Positions 1 through 5,819 of a stretch of 13,279 bases of DNA are shown here, one piece after another (positions within the stretch are counted from its first letter, which is position 1; every line of letters begins with the position of its first letter). Origin of the DNA: Clostridium_I sp047718555 (GTDB taxonomy: Bacteria > Bacillota > Clostridia > Clostridiales > Clostridiaceae); assembly GCF_047718555.1 (NCBI RefSeq), contig NZ_JBDNRK010000083.1, forward strand, positions 1 to 13,279. The letters are read 5' to 3'. Made by a program: the position numbers and the translations under genes. The notes under the pieces were generated by a model that was not told the origin of the DNA, searched no databases, and saw only the letters and a list, made by a program, of their open reading frames with translations.

Positions 1-110
1 AAGATTTTGGTTCTCTGCTTTTCTTCAAGTGAGAGTTCAACGCCAAGTAAGCCATGCATTTGCAGTTCTAAAATTCAGATGGTGTAAAAGAATCCCCACC
101 TGAATTAAGA
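1..110. repeat. Left-edge repeat-like sequence
   Basis: The first ten bases (aagattttgg) are identical to the last ten of the window. Placed end to end with the right edge, the two make a continuous stretch containing a short hairpin (caaaatc-gaa-gattttg). Bases 74-105 carry a rough inverted repeat (ttcag...ggtg against cacctgaa). From memory, similar stretches recur between genes in Clostridium genomes, but I cannot verify that here. I infer a dispersed non-coding repeat at which the sequence was cut or the assembly ended. Confidence 0.35.
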
Positions 111-241
111 ACTTGCTTCAATATAGTATTTGAAACTGGTACAAGTCCATTATAATTTTTACTTATCACCTATTTTACAGGTAATTCATGCTTTATCTTA
201 CCTATATTATCTCCAAATTCTATGGTAACTTCATTATGTAT
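68..241 (-). pseudogene. Degenerate gene remnant, unrecognised
   Basis: The minus strand reads as about 57 protein-like codons. It begins after a stop at 242-244, is broken by one in-frame TAG at 170-172 and ends with TAG at 68-70. Readable pieces include EFGDNIGKIKHELPVK before the internal stop and NYNGLVPVSNTILKQVLN after it. There is no start codon or ribosome binding site. The last dozen codons run into the repeat-like left edge, so the end of the frame may come from the repeat. I do not recognise the family. Low complexity is not the cause of the open frame, but chance cannot be excluded at this length. Confidence 0.25.
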
Positions 242-268
242 TTAATTATTTAACTAAAGGGGCGTAAT

Positions 269-336
269 TCTCTAATCCTCAATAGGTTAGAGATGGATAG
301 CTCTTATTATTTTAGGTTCGATACCTAAAATAATAA
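269..336 (+). repeat. Two tandem hairpins at IS left end
   Basis: The first hairpin pairs 269-278 (tctctaatcc) with 285-293 (ggttagaga), with one bulged T. The second is a perfect 14-bp stem, 304-317 with 323-336, around a five-base loop (tcgat). Subterminal hairpins at the left end are the recognition structures of Y1 transposases on single-stranded DNA, which fits the position just upstream of the tnpA remnant. The second stem is unusually long and lacks mismatches. It has no run of T after it, so a terminator is less likely. Confidence 0.5.
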
Positions 337-347
337 ATCTTTGATAA

Positions 348-626
348 GTTATAATATGTCCAACATATAATATTGTTTTAGGCTAGTGGAATCATGATAA
401 AGATCACGTACATCTTTTGTTTAGAGGTTCTCCAAACACAGATATATCTAAATTCCTAAATGCTTATAAGAGTGCTAGCAGCAGACTTATAAAAAAAGAA
501 TTTCTACATATAATAAAATAGTTATGGAAAGAGTATTTTTGAAGTAGAAGTTATTGTCTTATGACAACTGGTGGCGCTCCTATAGATATAGTTAGAAAGT
601 ATATAGAAAATCAGGGGATGAAATAA
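348..626 (+). pseudogene. tnpA: IS200-type Y1 transposase TnpA, truncated and broken
   Basis: This frame encodes the C-terminal two thirds of an HUH/Y1 single-strand transposase. The HUH motif is visible in DKDHVHLLFRG (from about 399), followed by SPNTDISKFLNAYKSASSRL, a CLMTTGGAPIDIVRKYIENQ tail carrying the expected catalytic Tyr, and a stop at 624-626. The frame is constant, but it has in-frame stops at 384-386 (TAG), 519-521 (TAG) and 540-542 (TGA). The last two fall where the family has ordinary residues. The N-terminal 45 or so residues are absent; left-end hairpins occupy that space. Family members are about 130-150 residues. This copy cannot make a working transposase. It lies ten bases before tnpB, as in intact elements. 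Confidence 0.85.
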
Positions 627-635
627 GGTGATGAT

Positions 636-1709
636 ATGCTAAAGGCTTATAAATACAGGATTTATCCAAATGTAGCACAACAAATATATTTAGCAAAAAC
701 TTTTGGCTGTACTAGATTCATATATAATAAGATGTTAACAGATAAAATAAATCACTATGAAAAGACTGGTAAAATGTTGAAAAACACACCTTCACAATAT
801 AAAGCTGAATTTGAGTGGCTGAAAGAAGTTGATAGTTTGGCACTTTCTAATACTCAATTAAACCTAGAGAAGGCATATAAAAATTTCTTTAGAGATAAAA
901 CTGTTGGATTTCCCAAATTCAAAAGCAGGAAAAGTAATTATCACAGCTTTACTACCAATAATCAAAAGGGAACTGTTTTTATAGAAAATGGATATATTAA
1001 GATACCTAAACTAAAATCCATGATTGAGATAAAAGAACATAGAAAATTTAAAGGAATTATAAAAAGTTGTACTGTTTCTAAAACTCCAAGCGGCAGGTAT
1101 TATATATCAATTTTAGTAGATACAGAAAGTATAAAACTACATAAAATTGATACTAAAGTAGGGATAGATGTTGGCTTGAAGGATTTTGCAATATGCTCTA
1201 ATGGCGATATTTTCAGTAATCCTAAATGGTTTAGGAAATCAGAGAAAAGATTAGCAAAGTTACAAAAGAACCTATCAAGAAAACAAAAAGGCAGTATGAG
1301 CAGAAATAAAGCCAGGCTAAAAATTGCAAAGTTACATGAGAAAATAACGAATCAAAGAAAAGATTTCTTACACAAGTTATCAACTAAACTTATTAGAGAA
1401 AACCAATCTATAGTTATTGAGGACTTGAAAATAAAAAATATGATGAAAAATGAAAAATTGGCTAAAGTAATAGGCGAAGCTAGTTGGAGTGAATTTAGAA
1501 CAATGTTAGAGTATAAAGCAAGCTGGTATGGCAGAGATATTATAATTGCACCTAGTAATTATGCCAGCAGCCAATTATGTTCAGAATGTGGCTGTAAAAA
1601 TCCACAAGTAAAAAATCTGGCACTAAGAGAGTGGATTTGTCCTAGCTGTGGTGCGCATCACGATAGAGATATAAATGCTAGTAAGAATCTACTGAAATTA
1701 GCAATATAA
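636..1709 (+). CDS. tnpB: TnpB, RNA-guided RuvC-like nuclease of IS605 type
   Basis: TnpB is the ancestor-like relative of Cas12. With an omega-RNA transcribed from the right end it cuts DNA matching the flanking guide next to a short TAM, which helps retain the element. The 357-residue product looks complete. The N-terminal domain starts with the usual KAYKYRIYP, and the central part has YHSFTTNNQ and a basic helix region (200-245). The RuvC acidic residues are visible at D178 (GIDVGLKDFA), E262 (VIEDLKI) and D345 (HDRDINAS). The C4 zinc finger is C315/C318 and C335/C338. All catalytic residues are present. Translation starts at the ATG at 636 behind AAGGTGAT. The tnpA before it is dead, so this nuclease has outlived its transposase. 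It is shorter than the ISDra2 protein (about 400 residues) but normal for clostridial copies. Confidence 0.95.
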   Translation: MLKAYKYRIYPNVAQQIYLAKTFGCTRFIYNKMLTDKINHYEKTGKMLKNTPSQYKAEFEWLKEVDSLALSNTQLNLEKAYKNFFRDKTVGFPKFKSRKSNYHSFTTNNQKGTVFIENGYIKIPKLKSMIEIKEHRKFKGIIKSCTVSKTPSGRYYISILVDTESIKLHKIDTKVGIDVGLKDFAICSNGDIFSNPKWFRKSEKRLAKLQKNLSRKQKGSMSRNKARLKIAKLHEKITNQRKDFLHKLSTKLIRENQSIVIEDLKIKNMMKNEKLAKVIGEASWSEFRTMLEYKASWYGRDIIIAPSNYASSQLCSECGCKNPQVKNLALREWICPSCGAHHDRDINASKNLLKLAI

Positions 1710-1815
1710 TTTTGGTATTAGCGAGGTTGGAACGACCTTGTTAGCGTGGGTAAACTTGCTCCGCTTAGAGTATTGACCACGAAGCCATCCACTTCTATAA
1801 GTGGTGGTAGTTCAC
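1660..1815 (+). ncRNA. Putative omega-RNA / right end of IS element
   Basis: In IS605 elements the guide RNA of TnpB overlaps the 3' end of tnpB and runs through the right end, with the guide copied from the flanking DNA. Here 1710-1815 is non-coding and structured: cgaggt-tggaacg-accttg (about 1720-1740), a partial agcg...cgct pairing, and a perfect 6-bp stem, 1789-1794 with 1799-1804, just before the terminal ggtagttcac. The 5' limit is a guess. If 1815 is the last element base, the guide would begin taatactaacagtaaac, which is glycosyltransferase gene sequence. Confidence 0.5.
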
Positions 1816-2296
1816 TAATACTAACAGTAAACTTTATGATATTTTCTTTAAAACTTTTGCCAATACTGATGCTGTTGTAGTTATGGCAGCATACAATGTA
1901 GATTTATCTGAATTTAATATACCCGATAATTTTATTATAAAAAATTATGTCCCTCAATCAGAAATTTTAAAGTATACTGACGTGGCAATAACTCATGCAG
2001 GTATGAACAGTACTAGTGACTTGTTATATAATAACGTACCCTTTGTGGCAATACCTATAGGTGCAGACCAGCCTTATATGGCTGGAAGAGCTTCTGAACT
2101 AGGAGCAGCAATTTCTCTTGAGAAAGACAAGCTTACTCCAGATATATTAAAAAATTCCGTGAAAAAGGTTTTAACTGATCCAAGTTATGTTGAAAATATT
2201 AAAAAAATAAGTGATTCTTTTAGACAAACTGGAGGTTATAAAAAAGCTGTTGAAGAAATTTTTAAATTAAAGATGGAGAGAGGCATTCTTGCCTAA
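1814..2296 (+). pseudogene. Macrolide-type glycosyltransferase, C-terminal remnant
   Basis: The reading frame is open from the right end of the IS element (after a stop at 1808-1810). It encodes about 160 residues of the nucleotide-sugar binding half of a GT1-family (GT-B fold) enzyme. The motif THAGMNSTSDLLYNN, followed by VPFVAIPIGADQPYMAGRA, is the donor-sugar site shared with macrolide glycosyltransferases and YjiC-like proteins. Homologues are about 390-400 residues, so the acceptor-binding N-terminal half is missing. It was not found to the left of the IS element either. An ATG at 1883 lies inside the conserved domain with no ribosome binding site, so it is not a true start. The fragment ends at TAA 2294-2296. 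I infer insertion of the IS into the gene, followed by loss of the upstream half. Confidence 0.85.
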
Positions 2297-2319
2297 ATTT
2301 TTAAATATTCAATATAGAA

Positions 2320-2355
2320 AAACAGATGTATAATAAAAATTCCTTACATCTGTTT
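2320..2355 (+). terminator. Terminator after glycosyltransferase remnant
   Basis: A perfect 11-bp stem (aaacagatgta with tacatctgttt, 14-base loop) is followed by ctttattta. It lies 23 bases after the remnant's stop codon. The U tract is modest, so efficiency is uncertain. Confidence 0.65.
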
Positions 2356-2550
2356 CTTTATTTAGGAAACCATTGTCAAAGTAGTTTTCCTTTTGTTATT
2401 TATATATCAACCCTTTTTTTATCTATAATATAAAGTATAAATTCTTTCATTTTTATTTCGACATATTAGAATATTCCACACTAACTAAAATATTAGTTGC
2501 CGTTTATGATGTGGTTCACCATAATGAGTATAACATAGACCTTTTAGCAA
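2356..2550. other. Intergenic, no gene seen
   Basis: This AT-rich stretch has stops in all frames and no ribosome binding site with a following open frame. The only structure noted is a small inverted repeat, AACTAA-aata-TTAGTT (2483-2498). It separates two converging transcription units, the glycosyltransferase remnant and merR. Confidence 0.5.
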
Positions 2551-2588
2551 GGCTGGACATAATGAGAACTAAGTCATCATGTCCAGCC
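2551..2588 (-). terminator. Strong stem-loop, probable merR terminator
   Basis: GGCTGGACAT-a-ATGA pairs with TCAT-c-ATGTCCAGCC around an eight-base loop: 14 of 15 pairs, GC-rich at the base. It lies 16 bases beyond the merR stop. The T-rich tract (attttatgtgttattttta) is on the plus-strand side, so it may also stop plus-strand transcription. Confidence 0.6.
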
Positions 2589-2604
2589 ATTTTATGTGTT
2601 ATTT

Positions 2605-3414
2605 TTATTTTTTCACTGGTATCTGTATTTCGCTCAAATAGTCCTCTGTACTTTTTTCATTGCAAGGTCCTTTTATAGCAACTTGGCGTGGATTTCCTAT
2701 CATAATATATCCATTTTGCTCAATCCAATTTGCTAGGAAATTATATGCTCCTGCTACATTTGAATAATCTCCTGGAACTAATATGCTAGCAGCTTGCTCT
2801 ACTGCTTCAGTTTCCTTGAATGTAAATCCGTCTTCATCCTTCATTAGCTTATCAACACCAACTACTACCTCCACATCAACTTCACCTTCTTTATAGCCTG
2901 CATCGTAATAGGTAGCATAAGCTATGTCATTGCAGTGAATATTTTTTCCCATTAAGTATTCACCCAATCTTCTCCAAATCATTCCTTCTGCTTCATAAGT
3001 TGGTATAACATCCCTTAAAGAAATAACCTTATAGCTTGGTAGTGATTTTAATGTAACATTATAACTCATATTAACCTTCTCCTTGTTCATATCCTTAATA
3101 GCGGAGTTGATTTTTTCAAGTCTTATTTCCTCAGCTCTTATATTATTCTTAATTTCTTCACCTTTGACTTTTAAAATAGCTTTTAGCTTTTCCTCAGATT
3201 TTTCTTTCATAAACACTGCTATATCAGCTACGTTAAAGCTCATGTCTCTCAATGACACTATTAGGTTAATGTCTGATATTTGTTTTGCCGAATAATATCT
3301 ATATCCTGTGAAGTCATCAATTTTAGCAGGCTTAAAAAGTCCAACTTCATCATAATACCTTAGCATACGTACGGACACTCTGGTCAACTTAGAAAAGTCT
3401 CCAATCTTGAACAT
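2605..3414 (-). CDS. MerR-family regulator with GyrI-like ligand domain
   Basis: This is a 269-residue transcription regulator of the BmrR/TipA-like branch. Residues 2-70 form the winged helix-turn-helix (MFKIGDFSKLTRVSVRMLRY, then the wing YDEVGLFKP...GYRYYS). Residues 75-115 are a charged dimerisation coiled coil. Residues 117-268 form a GyrI-like effector domain ending in the typical YLSEIQIPV, with the usual acidic ligand-site Glu at 262. This domain usually binds lipophilic or cationic drugs and activates an efflux gene by bending an over-long promoter spacer. The ATG at 3414 follows AGGGG by eight bases. The gene stands alone with its own promoter and terminator, so its target is not evident. 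Candidates are itself and the export genes of this window. Confidence 0.93.
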   Translation of the reverse strand: MFKIGDFSKLTRVSVRMLRYYDEVGLFKPAKIDDFTGYRYYSAKQISDINLIVSLRDMSFNVADIAVFMKEKSEEKLKAILKVKGEEIKNNIRAEEIRLEKINSAIKDMNKEKVNMSYNVTLKSLPSYKVISLRDVIPTYEAEGMIWRRLGEYLMGKNIHCNDIAYATYYDAGYKEGEVDVEVVVGVDKLMKDEDGFTFKETEAVEQAASILVPGDYSNVAGAYNFLANWIEQNGYIMIGNPRQVAIKGPCNEKSTEDYLSEIQIPVKK

Positions 3415-3460
3415 AAAATCAACCCCTATAAATTACTGCCATTCGAATGACATCTTTAGA

Positions 3461-3488
3461 ATAATACCTAACACCATGTGAGAGTCAA
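3461..3488 (-). promoter_or_regulatory. merR promoter with dyad
   Basis: On the minus strand a -35 TTGACT (3483-3488) and -10 TATTAT (3461-3466) are 16 bp apart. An imperfect dyad (ctaacac-c-atgtgag, 3468-3482) fills the spacer, where MerR-family dimers bind. A second -10 reading (TATTCT) would give a 19-bp spacer, the length classically used by MerR activators. Either way autoregulation is plausible. Confidence 0.6.
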
Positions 3489-3663
3489 TATGAAATTTAC
3501 ACTTGTAGTATATATCTCCAACTGATGCATTTCAATTCTTGCTTATTTTTATAGCAATCTTGTTCAACCATATTTTAACATTAGGCAAAATAATAGAAGA
3601 ATTTTTTCCATTAAAATCCTCTACATACCTATACCGGGTACAGCCTACATACGTGTAAAAATG
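3489..3663. other. Intergenic, no gene seen
   Basis: This AT-rich segment lies between the merR promoter and the small-gene terminator. Stops occur in every frame and I saw no ribosome binding site or strong repeat. Confidence 0.4.
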
Positions 3664-3698
3664 AGCCACATACTGGATATTAATCCCAATACGTGGCT
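3664..3698 (-). terminator. Terminator of the 55-residue gene
   Basis: In the minus-strand RNA, agccacgtattgg pairs with ccagtatgtggct (two G-U pairs, nine-base loop) and is followed by cattttta. The plus strand also has T-rich sequence after the stem (ttttcttgtttt), so it may work in both directions. It is 57 bases beyond the stop of the small gene. Confidence 0.65.
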
Positions 3699-3755
3699 TT
3701 TCTTGTTTTGATTCTTATTTTTAGTAGTTGGTCAACAATCTAAGAATGTTGTTAC

Positions 3756-3923
3756 CTAATCATAAAATTTATATCCAAAACTTGTTGAAACTTTCTGTCC
3801 TTCTTTTTTTCTTCTTGCCTTAAGATCTGCATCTGATTTCTCAACAATTTTGTTAATATAAGTTACTCCTGCAAAGTCTAAATAAATTTTAGCTGCTGAA
3901 TTTATGACTTTTTTTAAATTCAT
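3756..3923 (-). CDS. Small 55-residue protein, unknown function
   Basis: This is a short open frame with a full set of gene signals. A near-perfect ribosome binding site (GAGGAGGT) lies six bases before the ATG at 3923, the frame is 55 codons, the stop is TAG, and an intrinsic terminator follows. The protein starts MNLKKVINSAAKIYLDFAGV. It has a mixed hydrophobic/aromatic N-terminal half (8-28) that is too charged for a confident membrane helix, a basic stretch (ARRKKEGQK, 37-45) and an aromatic tail (FGYKFYD). No signal peptide, cysteine or known motif is visible. I do not recognise a family. A small DNA-, RNA- or membrane-associated regulator would fit the charge pattern, but this is conjecture. 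The gene is monocistronic, between merR and the immunity-like cluster. Confidence 0.8.
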   Translation of the reverse strand: MNLKKVINSAAKIYLDFAGVTYINKIVEKSDADLKARRKKEGQKVSTSFGYKFYD

Positions 3924-3955
3924 ATCATTACCTCCTCAATTTAAATACTAATATC

Positions 3956-4025
3956 AGTATAATATTCTACTGTTGCGTCTTAAGTACTTAATAAAATAAT
4001 ACCATATTATTGATTAGGTGGTAAA
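3956..4025 (-). promoter_or_regulatory. Promoter region of the 55-residue gene
   Basis: Two minus-strand candidates are visible. The better is TTTACC (4020-4025), 18 bp, then TATTAT (3996-4001) with an upstream TGG that makes an extended -10. The second is TTAAGA (3978-3983), 16 bp, then TATACT (3956-3961). Between them are a perfect 12-bp palindrome ttaagtacttaa (3980-3991) and, over the leader, an imperfect one (tactaatatcagta, 3946-3959). Either could be an operator. Confidence 0.4.
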
Positions 4026-4155
4026 TCATATTTGGTAGGATTGGGAAGTATGAATTCAACACAATGACAATTTTGTTAAATTGGAATACAAAAGACCTAC
4101 CATAAATAGCGCTTTTATATCGACCTATAAGAAAGTTGCGAAGTAAAACTCAAAT

Positions 4156-4485
4156 CTACTTTTCTTTCCTCTCCCAAAAGTCATTCCTGCTTTTTCTTAT
4201 AGCAATCCAACCTAAAGGGAGGTCAAATAATTGATTCAAAGTATCATCTAAGTCAACCATCTTTGCTAAGGATACCACCATTGCATCCTCAATACTAACA
4301 TTTTCACCATGATGAAACTGCCAAGCACCATCATCTTCATCGTGAGAAACATAGAGTATCGGCATATTTTCACTAACAACTTGTCGTGTTGTAAAGACAA
4401 ATGTATTTTCTACATCGCAAAACTTCCATTTTTTATTTTCTCCCAAGTTAAACACTCCTTTTGTGTATTTTGGTTCGTCATGCAA
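4156..4485 (-). CDS. Small immunity-like protein (DUF2185/Imm33-like)
   Basis: This is a soluble acidic protein of about 109 residues, the last gene of a three-gene cluster. The core PILYVSHDEDDGAWQFHHG, followed by SIEDAMVVSLAKMVDLD and DLPLGWIAIR, resembles the compact immunity-associated families grouped as DUF2185/Imm33. That assignment is from pattern memory and is tentative. Two starts are possible: GTG at 4497, five bases after the previous stop with no ribosome binding site, and TTG at 4485, eight bases after AGGTGA. I chose the TTG. It lacks a signal peptide or membrane segment, as expected of an immunity protein acting in the cytoplasm. No terminator is obvious after it. Confidence 0.7.
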   Translation of the reverse strand: MHDEPKYTKGVFNLGENKKWKFCDVENTFVFTTRQVVSENMPILYVSHDEDDGAWQFHHGENVSIEDAMVVSLAKMVDLDDTLNQLFDLPLGWIAIRKSRNDFWERKEK

Positions 4486-4502
4486 GTAAATTTTCACCTA
4501 AA

Positions 4503-4985
4503 TTATTTAATGTTTTCAGCTTTAAATGAATAGCCTCCACGCTCTTCAAACTCTATTTCTTGAATTTTTTTGTATACTGGAACTTTTCTTATATACTGCG
4601 TGTATCCGATAGATTTAAAGCTAATTTGGCCGTTTGTAGTTTCAATAATCCATTCCCATTCGATGTCCTTCTTTATATGATTACTGTTATGAGGCTTACT
4701 TGCATTAGTTCTTTCTAAATCTTCAATAATTGTTCCTAATCCATAACCTAAATCAATATTAACATCATATACATTTTCAAAAATTAGCGTAGCTGGTGAA
4801 ATCCAAAATCTATAATATCCATCTTCTTCTGGACCTACCCATTTAAATATATAATCAATATCAAATAGTAGTTTAAAATTAAATTCGTCAAATGCAACTG
4901 CATGGATTTTGCAATCATGCCAACACATTTTTTCAAAGTCATCTGTAGTCCATGTCCCTTTTTCAAGATTATATCCTTCCATCAT
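4503..4985 (-). CDS. Hypothetical protein, immunity-like, WHDC/DIDY motif
   Basis: This is a 160-residue soluble acidic protein. Distinctive motifs are WHDCKIHA (22-29), FDIDYIFKWVGPEEDGYY (41-58) and FWISPATLIFENVYD (60-74), with alternating aromatic and acidic residues that suggest an all-beta fold. Proteins with this layout are familiar to me as uncharacterised Firmicute proteins near toxin/immunity loci, but I cannot name a Pfam family with certainty. The start is one of two adjacent ATGs (4985, 4982) behind AGGAG. Its first 17 bases overlap the preceding gene, and the next gene begins a few bases after its stop, so the three are almost certainly co-transcribed and probably translationally coupled. 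Confidence 0.85.
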   Translation of the reverse strand: MMEGYNLEKGTWTTDDFEKMCWHDCKIHAVAFDEFNFKLLFDIDYIFKWVGPEEDGYYRFWISPATLIFENVYDVNIDLGYGLGTIIEDLERTNASKPHNSNHIKKDIEWEWIIETTNGQISFKSIGYTQYIRKVPVYKKIQEIEFEERGGYSFKAENIK

Positions 4986-5394
4986 TACTATCTCCTGGCT
5001 TAGTCCAATGTTTAATATTTTCCATTGCTCTTTCTAAGTCATCCATATCATCTTCACCTAATGTATCATCAAACTTTTTGGATAAAATATATCTGATTTT
5101 TGCTAATCTCTCACAAACACGCCATTCATCTATAAAACGAGTTGTCTCTTTTTCATATTCTGCCCTAAACATTTCTTCACCATAGGTAGAAAATTTATCA
5201 CCATAATAAGCTCCCTGTCTATGTAAAGATTGCAAAATCACTTCTAATTCTTTCAATACTTCTTCAAGTTCATCAAATGTATATGTTATATTCTCATTTG
5301 CCTTTTGCAAAATTTCACTTCCTTTTGTTTCGTAATATCTCACCAAGACGAAATAATTTAAAAACATTTCATCACATTTTATATATGATACCAT
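4969..5394 (-). CDS. Hypothetical protein, first gene of immunity-like cluster
   Basis: This is a 141-residue, largely helical, strongly charged soluble protein. Residues 38-60 (TYTFDELEEVLKELEVILQS) look like an amphipathic helix. Later pieces are FSTYGEEMFRAEYEKETTRF and LGEDDMDDLERAMENIKHW. I do not recognise the family. The ATG at 5394 has only a weak ribosome binding site; a TTG inside the frame (codon of Leu29) has AAAGGA nine bases before it and could be the true start, which would give a protein of about 113 residues. A good -10 (TATACT) lies about 20 bases upstream of the ATG. It overlaps the next gene by 17 bases. The position right after the remnant of a surface protein recalls toxin-then-immunity order. 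Confidence 0.75.
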   Translation of the reverse strand: MVSYIKCDEMFLNYFVLVRYYETKGSEILQKANENITYTFDELEEVLKELEVILQSLHRQGAYYGDKFSTYGEEMFRAEYEKETTRFIDEWRVCERLAKIRYILSKKFDDTLGEDDMDDLERAMENIKHWTKPGDSNDGRI

Positions 5395-5460
5395 ATGATT
5401 ACTCAGTATAAAATTACAATTATAAAGTTTAGAATATTATTTTGGAGAATTTTATTTAGC

Positions 5461-5784
5461 TTATCTTATATACTGAATTAAATCAAAACTATTAGTATGT
5501 GGTGTAGGATCACTTATGCTAGCATCTTTAGGTGGTGCAGGTGCTGGAGTAGGCGATGGCGCTTGTATTACAGCTTGTTTTGGTGTCGGTACAGGTGTTG
5601 TAGCTTGTACAGGTGTATATACTGATTCTTGTTTCTCTTCTTGTTGTTGAGTTGTATTAGATGCTGGTGCAGAATTTGACTGTACTTTAGATGCATTAGA
5701 ACCTGAATTTTGTGAAAGTGCAACAGTATTAGATTGAATATTGCTTGTAGCTGTATTACTGATATTATTAGATATCGAAAAAAA
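5461..5784 (-). pseudogene. Start-less C-terminal tail of a Pro/Thr-rich surface protein
   Basis: The minus strand is open for 107 codons between TGA (5785-5787) and TAA (5461-5463), with no ATG in frame and no ribosome binding site. The composition cannot be chance: Ser/Asn/Thr-rich first (SNNISNTATSNIQSNTVALS), then a QQQEEKQES patch, then a Pro/Thr/Ala linker (TPVQATTPVPTPKQAV, APSPTPAPAPPK), ending NSFDLIQYIR. Such linkers separate domains of exported, cell-wall-bound clostridial proteins. The frame begins exactly where the terminator of the isochorismatase-like gene ends, so the front of this gene was replaced by other DNA. The parent protein could be a wall hydrolase, adhesin or polymorphic toxin; the tail does not decide. 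Confidence 0.7.
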
Positions 5785-5806
5785 TCACACCCCAGGGGTG
5801 TAATTT
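5782..5806 (-). terminator. Terminator of the isochorismatase-like gene
   Basis: The sequence acaccccaggggtgt (5787-5801) is a perfect inverted repeat around one base. On the minus strand it is preceded by aaaaatt and followed by gattttttt, an ideal U tract. Symmetric A/T flanks allow it to act in both directions. It lies about 19 bases beyond the stop at 5820. Confidence 0.85.
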
Positions 5807-5819
5807 TTATACTTACATC

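Larger units (their letters stand above)
255..1815 (+). mobile_element. IS200/IS605-family element, transposase dead
   Basis: The element has the order expected of an IS605-type insertion sequence: a structured left end, a Y1-type tnpA on the same strand, tnpB starting ten bases after tnpA, and a structured right end with a terminal CCACTT-ctat-AAGTGG hairpin followed by ggtggtagttcac. These elements lack terminal inverted repeats and do not duplicate their target, so the borders are inferred. The right border (about 1815) is set by the hairpin and by glycosyltransferase coding sequence resuming straight after it. The left border is uncertain; the first hairpin begins at 269 and the G-rich stretch at about 258. 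The tnpA is a pseudogene, so movement would need a transposase supplied from elsewhere. Confidence 0.75.

Noticed and set aside
200..260. Possible N-terminal glycosyltransferase sequence left of the IS (a short VFNYLT-like reading)
   Set aside because: Only a handful of codons match by eye, the surrounding frames are full of stops, and the opposite strand reads better.
1883..2296. Free-standing 137-residue glycosyltransferase-like gene starting at ATG 1883
   Set aside because: There is no ribosome binding site, the frame stays open and homologous upstream to the IS border, and the ATG lies within the conserved donor domain. It is a fragment.
3664..3698. Riboswitch or RNA thermometer
   Set aside because: It lies downstream of the small gene, not in a leader, and a simple stem followed by T-rich sequence is explained as a terminator.
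4033..4102. Long-range inverted repeat TGGTAGG...CCTACCA
   Set aside because: Seven-base arms separated by 56 bases in AT-rich DNA are easily found by chance, and no U tract follows.
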